Origin: Thermoplasmata archaeon
GTDB lineage: Archaea > Thermoplasmatota > Thermoplasmata > UBA184
NCBI GenBank assembly: GCA_030039915.1
Contig: JASHUP010000025.1
Coordinates: 1 to 24,329, forward strand
Length of the DNA: 24,329 nucleotides
Reading direction: 5' to 3'
This document shows, in pieces, positions 15,658-22,088 of the stretch (the first letter of the stretch is position 1; every line of letters starts with the position of its first letter). The notes below the pieces were generated by a model that was not told where the DNA came from, searched no databases, and saw nothing but the letters and a program-made list of their open reading frames with translations. Position numbers and translations under genes: made by a program.

Positions 15658-16446
15658 CTAGAGTGCGGTCGGGGGATCGGGTTGTCCGGGGTCCCACCGG
15701 ACGACCGCCTCTCTCCGGCGGTGGGTGACCGTCCGAGTCCCCACGCGAGACCGCGCTTCGGCCACGGCCGCCGCAAGGACCTCGGGCGGAATACGGAGGA
15801 CATGGCGATAGGCCCGTTTCTCGATCCGGTCGATGCGCTTCGAGAGCGGTTCGGTCACCTCGCGGTCGAACAGCACCCGAACCTCGGCCGCCGGATGTCT
15901 GCGGAGGATCTCCTGTTCCTTCAGACGAGGTCCGGCCCGCAGCAGGTCGGGGTACCCGGCCTGGGTCAGGATCTCGCGGAGGATCCGGCGAGGCTCTTCC
16001 TCGGGCGTCGACGGTCCCGCCCGGTCGGACGAGGGAAGGTCCAACACGGCGAGGACCCCGCGCCGAGCGACTCGAGCGGCTTCGCGAAGCCCGTCATCGG
16101 GCCGGTCGAGGAGATGAAGCACGTGGACGAACAGGGTGGCGTCGAAGGTGCGGTCGGAGAACGGGAGGCGGTAGGCGTCTCCTCGCACGAGGTACGGGAG
16201 GCCCTTCCGGACCGCGTAGCCCAGCATTCCCCGGGAGGCATCGATCCCGACCACCTCGAGGCCGTGGTCGACGAGCGGTCGGGCGACTCGGCCCGTCCCG
16301 ACCCCGACCTCGAGAAGCGAGTGCATCCCGCGCTCGTGAAGAAAATCGGCAAGACCCCGGATCGTTTCCGGCTCGAGCGGCTCCCGCGTCTCGTCATACA
16401 CCGAGGAGAGGGTGTCGAAGTCCCGGCTTACGGCGATGGAGGCCAT
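15658..16446 (-). CDS. Class I SAM-dependent methyltransferase
   Basis: Rossmann-fold methyltransferase, 262 residues, cytosolic. SAM motif I is LLEVGVGTGR (44-53), motif II acid is GIDAS (67-71), and GDAYRLPFSDRTFDATLF (89-106) covers motifs III/IV, as in ubiquinone/menaquinone- or arsenite-type Methyltransf_11 proteins. The C-terminal ~110 residues (KEQEILRRHPAAEVRVLFD and onward) are charged and not recognised. ATG 16446 was selected over an in-frame upstream ATG at 16488 because a TATA-like CAAATACAAAA lies 25-35 nt before it. The upstream choice would put the box inside the gene. It diverges from the CADD-like gene. Substrate unknown. Confidence 0.88.
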   Translation of the reverse strand: MASIAVSRDFDTLSSVYDETREPLEPETIRGLADFLHERGMHSLLEVGVGTGRVARPLVDHGLEVVGIDASRGMLGYAVRKGLPYLVRGDAYRLPFSDRTFDATLFVHVLHLLDRPDDGLREAARVARRGVLAVLDLPSSDRAGPSTPEEEPRRILREILTQAGYPDLLRAGPRLKEQEILRRHPAAEVRVLFDREVTEPLSKRIDRIEKRAYRHVLRIPPEVLAAAVAEARSRVGTRTVTHRRREAVVRWDPGQPDPPTAL

Positions 16447-16470
16447 CGGATCACCGGCCCGAAGCGGCCT

Positions 16471-16480
16471 TTTGTATTTG
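16471..16480 (-). promoter_or_regulatory. TATA-like box for the methyltransferase, deciding its start
   Basis: CAAATACAAA on the minus strand is centred about 29 nt before ATG 16446 and lies within the reading frame extension that begins at 16488. Confidence 0.5.
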
Positions 16481-16527
16481 GCGGCCACGGCCGCGCCCGC
16501 GAGCAGGCGCGCCCCGGTGCGGGACCG

Positions 16528-16538
16528 AAAGCTAAGAA
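16528..16538 (+). promoter_or_regulatory. TATA-like box for the CADD-like gene
   Basis: aaagctaagaa is centred about 30 nt before ATG 16563. It is the AT-rich patch of the gap on this strand and is spaced for a leaderless transcript. Confidence 0.4.
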
Positions 16539-16562
16539 TCCCCCCTCTTCTTCCTGTTTCCC

Positions 16563-17216
16563 ATGACGACTCTCCGCCAGCTGAATCAACTGGTCCGCCG
16601 ACAGCATCTCCTTCGCCACCCCTTCTACACCGCCTGGTCCAAGGGCGAACTTCCGATCGAGACCTTGCGCGCGTACGCGGGCCAGTACTACCATTTCGAA
16701 GTGAACTTCCCGCGCTACGTCGCGGGCGCCTATGCTCAGGTTAGGAATCCGAAGGACCGCCGGGTGCTGCTCGAGAACCTGGTCGACGAGGAGGGCCGTT
16801 CACCTACCCACCCGGAGCTCTGGCTGGACTTCGCGAGGGCCATCGGTGCGGGCACGCCGCCCGCCCGACCCGCCGGGCCCACTCGCCGACTTCTCGACGT
16901 CTACGATCGGCATGCGCTCTCGGGAAGTGCGCCGGCCGCTCTCGGAGCGCTCTACGCCTACGAGTCCCAGTTCCCCGAGGTCGCGGCGGAGAAGTCACGC
17001 GGGTTGCGCGCCCACTACGGGGTCCGCTCGAGGGCCGCGCACGAATTCTTCCGGGTCCACACGTTCGCCGACGTTGAGCATTCGGCCGCGGAGGCGCGGT
17101 TGCTGGGCCATCTCCTCGCGAGCGGGCCGACAGCCGGACGGGAAGCGGAACGCGGGCTCCGCGACTCGCTCAACGCCTGGTGGGGATTCCTCGACGGATT
17201 CCTTCCGGTCGGCTAG
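16563..17216 (+). CDS. CADD-family haem-oxygenase-like metalloprotein, putative p-aminobenzoate synthase
   Basis: 217 all-helical residues related to Chlamydia CADD (CT610), which makes p-aminobenzoate for folate by consuming one of its own tyrosines with a dimetal site. Seen here: HPFYTAWSKGEL (Tyr22, equivalent to Tyr27 of CT610), ENLVDEEGRSPTHPELW (Glu76, His83), ALYAYESQFPEVAAEK (Glu134 and Lys144, the latter equivalent to Lys152) and FFRVHTFADVEHS (His166, Asp170, His173). All six metal ligands and both special residues are therefore kept. FGFL-type C-terminal WGFLDGFLP also matches. A TATA-like box lies 30 nt upstream of ATG 16563. A methyltransferase follows 54 bp downstream. TenA/PqqC are more distant relatives. 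Confidence 0.88.
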   Translation: MTTLRQLNQLVRRQHLLRHPFYTAWSKGELPIETLRAYAGQYYHFEVNFPRYVAGAYAQVRNPKDRRVLLENLVDEEGRSPTHPELWLDFARAIGAGTPPARPAGPTRRLLDVYDRHALSGSAPAALGALYAYESQFPEVAAEKSRGLRAHYGVRSRAAHEFFRVHTFADVEHSAAEARLLGHLLASGPTAGREAERGLRDSLNAWWGFLDGFLPVG

Positions 17217-17270
17217 TCGCCCGATCCGCGCCCCTTCGCGTTCTCGGCGGAGCTTCGTCGAGACCGGTGC

Positions 17271-18020
17271 ATGACCGGATCCCGGCTGTCGCTCTACCAT
17301 GAACTCGCCCGATACTACGATGCCCTCTACTCGTGGAAGGACTACCGGTCGGAGTCTCGGACGCTCGCCGCGATCGTGCGGCGCTACGGCCGCTCGGGGG
17401 GGCGCGCCTGGCTCGACGTCGCATGCGGGACGGGTCTCCACCTCAAGTTTCTTCGACAGCAGTACGCGGTGACGGGAGTGGACGCGAGTCCCGAGATGCT
17501 TCGCATCGCTCGCCGTCGGCTCCCCCGGGTCCGGTTGGTCCAGGGCGATATGCGCCGGTTTCACGTTGCGGCCGAGTTCGACGTGGTGAGCTGTCTTTTC
17601 AGCGCGATCGGCCACCTGCGCACCGAGAGCGATCTTCGAGCGACCTTCCAGAACCTGGCTCATCACCTCAAGCCTGGAGGCGTCATGATCGTGGAGCCGT
17701 GGCTCGAGCCGTCTGCGTTCCGACCCGGGCACGTGCACCTCACCACCTTTCAGTCCCCCCGGTTGACGATTGCCCGCCTCTCCTGCGGGACCCGGAGCGG
17801 CGACCGCTCGGTCATCCAGTACGAGTATCTCGTCGCCGAGCCCAACCGTCGCGCCCGGCACTTCTCCGAGATCGACCGAGGGCTCATGGTCCCCCACGCG
17901 CGACTGGTCGATCTTCTGCGCGCCTCCGGCGTTCGGACCCGCTACCTCCGACGGGGCTTCATGAAAGGCCGCGGCCTGCTCGTCGGAGTCAAGCCGCTCT
18001 CCGTCCGCCCGAGTAGGTAA
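17271..18020 (+). CDS. SAM methyltransferase resembling TylM1/DesVI sugar N,N-dimethyltransferases
   Basis: 249 residues, cytosolic Rossmann-fold enzyme. The opening YHELARYYDALYSWKDYRSE, SAM motif I LDVACGTGLHL (48-58), then GVDASPEML, GDMRRF, CLFSAIGHL and LKPGGVMIVEPW follow the pattern of the TylM1/DesVI family. That family dimethylates the amino group of dTDP-3-amino-3,6-dideoxyhexoses. No dTDP-sugar genes are present in the window, so the real acceptor may differ. It follows the CADD-like gene by 54 bp with no obvious TATA box of its own, suggesting one transcript. The 3' end converges on the membrane protein gene with a 20-bp gap. Confidence 0.85.
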   Translation: MTGSRLSLYHELARYYDALYSWKDYRSESRTLAAIVRRYGRSGGRAWLDVACGTGLHLKFLRQQYAVTGVDASPEMLRIARRRLPRVRLVQGDMRRFHVAAEFDVVSCLFSAIGHLRTESDLRATFQNLAHHLKPGGVMIVEPWLEPSAFRPGHVHLTTFQSPRLTIARLSCGTRSGDRSVIQYEYLVAEPNRRARHFSEIDRGLMVPHARLVDLLRASGVRTRYLRRGFMKGRGLLVGVKPLSVRPSR

Positions 18021-18040
18021 CTGCCGGCGGCGGGGGCCCG

Positions 18041-18922
18041 TCAAACGGTCGTGGTGGTGCCTTCCGGCTCGTCGCGGATCGACATCCGCCCGAAGTGGAA
18101 GTGGTCGGAGCGACGTTTCCATGCCTGACCGAAGAAGAGGTTCTGGACGACGGTATCGTGCCAGCAATAGGCGAGCGCCACGAACCAGGCCGCGGGCGCG
18201 TAGAAGAGGATGGAAGTGAGGAACAGCGGCGCGTTGATCGCGACTCCCGGTAGCAAGGTGATCGCGAGCACGGTGACACCGCCCACCACGAGGAGGAGGA
18301 GCGTCAGCCACAGGAACGGAAACTCGAGCGAGTCGGTGATCCGCAGCCGCGCCCGGCTCATCAGGTAGGGACCGGCGGGCGAGAGGATGATCGCCAGGAG
18401 CAGGCCGGCGAGGAACTCTTCCACGAAAAAGGCGAGTGGACGGTCGAGGGCGAACCTCGGGGCGAGGTCCCCGCGTTGAAAGACGGTGATCATGTAGATG
18501 AGCTCGAATCCCAACGCGACACCGAACACGATCCCGAATCGTCCCCACGTCTCCCGCGACGTGTCCGGCCGTCGGGGGGCCTCGATCACCGCATGCCGAT
18601 TGAGGCCGGGGATCCGAACGATCGCAAGCAGCACGCCCAACGGGACGAACACCCCTGCGGTGCGACTCGCCGCGACCGCGGCTCCAAACCAGACGACCGA
18701 GAATGCGAGCGTTACTCCGAGCAAGATGATGGCGATCCCGACGAAATGGGCGTCGGTCCATCGGGCTTGGTCGTGGAAGAATTCGAGGACGATGACGGAA
18801 TACGCTGCAACGAAGGCGAGCGGAACGAGCCACAACGCGAGCACGGGAAGGGAACGCGCGGGGACAGGCGCGAGCGGAGGTCGAGTCGCTGGTCGCGCGT
18901 CGGGAGACAGGCTCGAACCCAC
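18041..18922 (-). CDS. Seven-helix membrane protein of unknown function
   Basis: 293 residues with about seven hydrophobic segments: near 25-48, 60-82, 87-104, 129-148, 163-181, 200-223 and 229-251. Short loops separate them, and the C-terminal tail (~255-293) is charged, with HDTVVQNLFFGQAWKRRSDHFHFG. The N-terminus is Pro/Arg-rich and cytosolic-looking. I do not recognise the family. There are no transporter, rhomboid or protease motifs that I can name. GTG 18922 is the start, with ATTAGCTA 23-30 nt upstream. It diverges from the cupin gene. Confidence 0.7.
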   Translation of the reverse strand: MGSSLSPDARPATRPPLAPVPARSLPVLALWLVPLAFVAAYSVIVLEFFHDQARWTDAHFVGIAIILLGVTLAFSVVWFGAAVAASRTAGVFVPLGVLLAIVRIPGLNRHAVIEAPRRPDTSRETWGRFGIVFGVALGFELIYMITVFQRGDLAPRFALDRPLAFFVEEFLAGLLLAIILSPAGPYLMSRARLRITDSLEFPFLWLTLLLLVVGGVTVLAITLLPGVAINAPLFLTSILFYAPAAWFVALAYCWHDTVVQNLFFGQAWKRRSDHFHFGRMSIRDEPEGTTTTV

Positions 18923-18944
18923 GGTGGGTTCGACGATGCTCTCC

Positions 18945-18952
18945 TAGCTAAT
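18945..18952 (-). promoter_or_regulatory. TATA-like box for the seven-helix membrane protein
   Basis: ATTAGCTA on the minus strand is centred about 26 nt before GTG 18922, the leaderless spacing. Confidence 0.4.
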
Positions 18953-19086
18953 CGTGTCGGTGGACCGGACCGACGAATTACGGCGAGCCGTTCTGCGACC
19001 GTCCCCAGGGCACGACGTTGCCCGGACGCTGCCCGGAGAGGGACAGCCGCACTCCTCACCCGTTCGGGAGACGTCCGTACCGCGGG

Positions 19087-19096
19087 AATTAATAAC
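19087..19096 (+). promoter_or_regulatory. TATA box for the cupin gene
   Basis: aattaataac is a strong AT-rich element centred about 26 nt before GTG 19117. It sets the cupin start and argues against longer readings of that frame. Confidence 0.55.
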
Positions 19097-19116
19097 CGGC
19101 CCGGGGTGCACGAAGC

Positions 19117-19548
19117 GTGCCGCGCGACGGGGCGAGGATCCGAGACGAACGCGCCCCCGAGTGGATGACCATCGCGAGCGGCATCCGCATCCGTCGTATG
19201 GTCGAAGGAAACGGATGCTCGATCATCCTTTATCGTCTCGACCCCGGCCGTCGATTCGAGCGGCACGACCATCCGTTCGCGGAATTCGTCGTGGTGCTCG
19301 GTGGCTCTGGTCGTGCCCTGGTGGGCAACCAGAGTCGGACCCTAAAGGAAGGGGACTCGATCTTCGTTCCCGGCGGAACTCCGCACGGCTTCGAAGTCGA
19401 TTCGGACTCGGAGGTCGTCCTCATGGACGTGGCCGTGCCCGCGCTGCCCAACCCCACGGATTCGCCGGCCGTCGCACTCATTCGGAGCGCACTAGAGACA
19501 GCGAGGATCTCGCCGCGTCCGCGACTGAGCGCGCGGGGGCGTTCGTAA
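19117..19548 (+). CDS. Small cupin-domain protein
   Basis: 143 residues forming one cupin_2 barrel. Metal-site motif 1 is HDHPFAEFVVVLGGSG (His50, His52, Glu56 as reads HxHxxxE), and motif 2 is PGGTPHGFE with His90, giving the usual 3-His/1-Glu set. The N-terminal strand SIILYRLDPGRRFERHDH leads into the barrel. Small stand-alone cupins bind metal and include isomerases, dioxygenases and sensor-like proteins; the substrate cannot be called. GTG 19117 was chosen for its TATA box 26 nt upstream. The gene is convergent with the HxlR regulator. The C-terminal tail (~125-143) is Arg/Ser-rich and likely disordered. Confidence 0.85.
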   Translation: MPRDGARIRDERAPEWMTIASGIRIRRMVEGNGCSIILYRLDPGRRFERHDHPFAEFVVVLGGSGRALVGNQSRTLKEGDSIFVPGGTPHGFEVDSDSEVVLMDVAVPALPNPTDSPAVALIRSALETARISPRPRLSARGRS

Positions 19549-19619
19549 TCCCTGATGCACGGGCCACCTCAGAGCCGACGCAACGACCTCGCGGAGGGTC
19601 CCTTTCGTGAATTGCGTGG

Positions 19620-20144
19620 TCACGCAAGCGAACGTCGGGCAAGGGTGGGCGACAGGCGCAGGGGGCGCTCTCGCGGCTTCGGACGCCCCACGGTCCCCGA
19701 GATCGGCTCACCGGTCATCTCGCCGAGCGTCCTTCGAATGAATCTGTGGTCGAACACTTCGCTCAGCGTGCGGGGTCTGCGGTCCGCGAACACCTCTTCC
19801 GCGTACCACTTTGACCCGAATTGCACGAGGGTCATTAGGATCGGCAGGGCATCCTCTCCCTTTTCCGTGAGACCCCAGCGCGTGAAATTCCGTCCCCGCT
19901 CGACGGGCCGGATGAACCCTCCTCGCTCGAGCTCCTTCAGCCGCATCGCCAGGACCCGTTTCGTCAGGCCCGGAGTGATCCGGAGCATTTCGTTGAATCG
20001 CTGCGTGCGGTAGAGCCCGATATTCCGCAGCACGAGAAGAGCCCACTTTCGTCCCAGAACGTCCAGGCTCGCTTTCACGGGACAACCGCCCTCGAATCGA
20101 ACCTGAAGTTCGGGTGGTTCGAGCCGGTCGTGGTCCGCGACCAT
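19620..20144 (-). CDS. HxlR-family winged-helix transcription regulator
   Basis: 174 residues. The opening CPVKASLDVLGRKWALLVLRNI is the HxlR signature and carries Cys21, the position that senses oxidants or electrophiles in several family members. The recognition-helix region FNEMLRITPGLTKRVLAMRLKELERGG and the wing FTRWGLTEKG follow. A C-terminal extension (~120-174), RRPRTLSEVFDHRFIRRTL, is longer than in typical 110-130-residue HxlR proteins. ATG 20144 was preferred to an in-frame GTG at 20162, because the AT-rich promoter patch at 20171-20190 would put transcription start around or after that GTG. It diverges from the MoaD-like gene and is a candidate regulator of it. Confidence 0.9.
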   Translation of the reverse strand: MVADHDRLEPPELQVRFEGGCPVKASLDVLGRKWALLVLRNIGLYRTQRFNEMLRITPGLTKRVLAMRLKELERGGFIRPVERGRNFTRWGLTEKGEDALPILMTLVQFGSKWYAEEVFADRRPRTLSEVFDHRFIRRTLGEMTGEPISGTVGRPKPRERPLRLSPTLARRSLA

Positions 20145-20170
20145 GGGTATCCTTTCATTCACCTAGCCGT

Positions 20171-20193
20171 TCATATGGTTTACTTTTGATACC
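20171..20193. promoter_or_regulatory. Shared AT-rich promoter region, HxlR gene / MoaD-like gene
   Basis: About 20 bp containing catatg, tttactttt and gatacc lies between the divergent starts at 20144 and 20222. TATA-like cores fit both directions, so any operator here could control both genes. Confidence 0.45.
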
Positions 20194-20221
20194 TCACCGT
20201 GGCCGAGGAACGCCGACTCGC

Positions 20222-20545
20222 ATGACGAAAGGTGAAAAGGACGCGTGGGATTCCGGCCCCGCTCTGATCCCGTTCATGCTCGACGTACACTTGGACAGCT
20301 GGCTTCGGGAGTTCGGCCCCCGCGGGAGCGAGCGGGTCGATGCGGACTCCGTCGAGCATCTCCTCGACGTGCTCGAAGAGCGGTATCCACGGCTTCGATT
20401 CAAGATCCGGGACGAGACCGGCCATCTCCGCCGGTACGTTCGGGTGTTCGTGGACGGCGACGACGTGAGCGGCACGACCGGTGTCGCGACGCCGCTCCGC
20501 GGCGCTCGCACCATCGATATCCTCCATTCGATCGCGGGAGGATAG
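20222..20545 (+). CDS. MoaD/ThiS-like beta-grasp protein with C-terminal Gly-Gly
   Basis: 107 residues with a ubiquitin-like sulfur-carrier fold. Family landmarks are DSVEHLLDVLEERYPRLRF, then GHLRRYVRVFVDGDDV, the loop GVATPLRGARTIDIL, and an ending of SIAGG. The terminal Gly-Gly is the part that gets adenylated and thiocarboxylated or conjugated. ATG 20222 was chosen since the frame runs open to a GTG at 20114 inside the divergent HxlR gene; the promoter patch lies at 20171-20193. It is followed 13 nt later by the Asp-box propeller gene, likely one transcript. No MoaE, E1-like enzyme or molybdopterin genes are in the window, so a molybdopterin role is not supported by context. Confidence 0.85.
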   Translation: MTKGEKDAWDSGPALIPFMLDVHLDSWLREFGPRGSERVDADSVEHLLDVLEERYPRLRFKIRDETGHLRRYVRVFVDGDDVSGTTGVATPLRGARTIDILHSIAGG

Positions 20546-20558
20546 CAAGGCACGGAAC

Positions 20559-21707
20559 ATGGTAGGCGACAACAAGCTTCGGATTCTGGTGGGCACTCGA
20601 AAGGGAACCTATGTCGTCGAAGGAGACGCCCGGCGCACCCGTTGGAAGGTCGGCCCGGCGGCCCACCAGGGGAACGAGGTCTATCACGTCGTGGCCGACC
20701 CTCGACACCCCGGGGACGTCTACGCGCTCATCAATTCGTGGCTCTACGGTCCCGTCCTCTACCGGTCGCGGGATTACGGCAAGAAATGGGCGGAGATCGG
20801 AACTCCGCTGATGGCCAACACCAAGACCCGACCGCCGAAGTTCGACGGCAACCCCGACACCCCCGCGCCGGTCTACCCCATTGCAAACCTCTGGCACCTC
20901 GAACCCGGTTCTCCGGCCGAACCCAAGACCCTGTACCTGGGCGCAGACCCACATCTCCTCTTTCGAACGACGGATCTCGGCTCGTCGTGGGAGCCGATCT
21001 CCAGCATGAACGAACACCCGGCGAGGAAGGACTGGTCGCCCGGCGCCGGCGGCGCCTGCCTCCACACGATCCTGATCGACCCGCGGGACTCGCGGCGCCT
21101 CTACGTCGGGCTATCCGCCGTGGGAACGTTCCGGTCGGAGGACAGCGGGGCGACCTGGAAAGCGACGAACCGCGGAGTGGAGGCCCCGTTCCTTCCCAAC
21201 AAGTTCCCCGAAACCGGGCAGTGCGTCCACGACGTCGTGATCGACGCCGCGGACCCCGACACCTTCTACCGACAGGACCACGGTGGGATGTACGTCTCGC
21301 ACAACCGCATGGATAAGTGGGTCCGGATCGGGAAGCCGCTGGGCGACGATTTCGGATTCGCGGTGGCCTCGGCCCGCGCCGCTCCCGGACGCGCGTACTT
21401 CATCCGGCTGGACGGCCAAGCCCGGGTCACCGGCGAGGGTCATTTCCAGGTCTACGAGTGGAACGACAAGACCCGCAAGTGGAAGAAGCTCCTCTCCCCG
21501 ACGGCGTTCCCGGGCCACTTCGGGGTGCAGCGAGAGGGAATAGCCACCGACGACCTCGATCCCCCCGGCATCTACGTGGGCACGACCACGGGGCAGCTGT
21601 TCGTGAGTCCGAACGGGGGGAAGAGTTGGCACCAAGTCCCCTTCACGTTCCCCGGGATCCACTCCGTGAGCATCTCCAATCCTGCGAAAGGTCCGCGTCA
21701 CGCGTGA
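20559..21707 (+). CDS. Asp-box (BNR) beta-propeller protein, often mislabelled sialidase
   Basis: 382 residues, no signal peptide or membrane segment, so cytosolic. Asp-box motifs S-x-D/N-x-G-x-x-W occur at SRDYGKKW (70-77), TTDLGSSW (137-144), SEDSGATW (193-200) and SPNGGKSW (350-357). A degenerate copy is at SHNRMDKW (247-254), giving a multi-blade propeller. No FRIP motif typical of sialidases is visible, so a sialidase label is unsupported. Conserved-looking Cys/His positions ACLHTILID (167-174) and QCVHDVVID (221-229) mark equivalent blades. The start ATG 20559 follows the MoaD-like stop by 13 nt. GGAGG at 20537-20541 is too far (17 nt) for an ordinary site. The function and the MoaD link are unknown. 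Confidence 0.83.
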   Translation: MVGDNKLRILVGTRKGTYVVEGDARRTRWKVGPAAHQGNEVYHVVADPRHPGDVYALINSWLYGPVLYRSRDYGKKWAEIGTPLMANTKTRPPKFDGNPDTPAPVYPIANLWHLEPGSPAEPKTLYLGADPHLLFRTTDLGSSWEPISSMNEHPARKDWSPGAGGACLHTILIDPRDSRRLYVGLSAVGTFRSEDSGATWKATNRGVEAPFLPNKFPETGQCVHDVVIDAADPDTFYRQDHGGMYVSHNRMDKWVRIGKPLGDDFGFAVASARAAPGRAYFIRLDGQARVTGEGHFQVYEWNDKTRKWKKLLSPTAFPGHFGVQREGIATDDLDPPGIYVGTTTGQLFVSPNGGKSWHQVPFTFPGIHSVSISNPAKGPRHA

Positions 21708-22088
21708 GTGGCCTCCAGCGACCTCGAGCCAGCTGAGGAGTCCGCGGTGCGAAGGCCTGTTTTCAGCCTCCGCGGGGTCGCCGCCGGATTCCGCGACGAT
21801 TTCGGCGAAACCGAACGCGATTGAATAGAGGTTGTTCACGAGGGTCTCCCGCTCGCCTTTAAGGTCCCGCTTCAGCCTGTTGTCCGCGCTCCGACGGTCC
21901 GCCCGAGACGCCAGCGGATCCACCGAATCGGCGATCGCCATGCTCGGGAATTTCGGGGTCGCGCGGGGGGATATCGAATACGTATCAACGCACCGGTCGG
22001 CGGGTCACCTTCGGTGAGCTGGCCGGGTACGGGGTGCCTTTTCCAGCCGACGAAGACAAATGAGTCCTCGGCTCGTGACCCTGTATCG
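21708..22088. other. 381-bp gap with a possible orphan minus-strand ORF start
   Basis: No confident gene lies here. On the minus strand an ATG at 21941 opens a helical, codon-biased reading MAIADSVDPLASRADRRSAD and onward. It continues through ERETLVNNLYSIAFGFAEIV for about 78 codons before running antisense into the propeller gene. A TATA-like patch at 21971-21980 lies 30-39 nt before that ATG. The stop of another frame (TGA) occurs near 21703. It may be a small gene, a frameshifted remnant or chance. The rest of the gap holds only the cyclase promoter at 22056-22064. Confidence 0.35.
22056..22064 (+). promoter_or_regulatory. Weak TATA-like box for the cyclase gene
   Basis: acaaatgag is centred about 29 nt before ATG 22089. 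It is weaker than the other boxes but has the right spacing. Confidence 0.35.

Noticed and set aside
13521..15803. Minus-strand frame of 760 codons across aconitase
   Set aside because: It is a shadow of a strongly conserved aconitase and lacks any recognisable motif.
16995..18833. Minus-strand frame of 612 codons across the CADD, methyltransferase and membrane protein genes
   Set aside because: It overlaps three better-supported genes, and its composition is typical of GC-rich antisense frames.
21111..21707. Antisense continuation of the orphan frame inside the propeller gene
   Set aside because: About 600 bp antisense to a motif-rich gene is not credible coding; only the first ~78 codons outside that gene are considered.
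20559..21707. Sialidase activity for the Asp-box protein
   Set aside because: Asp-boxes mark the fold only. No FRIP motif is visible, and there is no export signal or sugar context.
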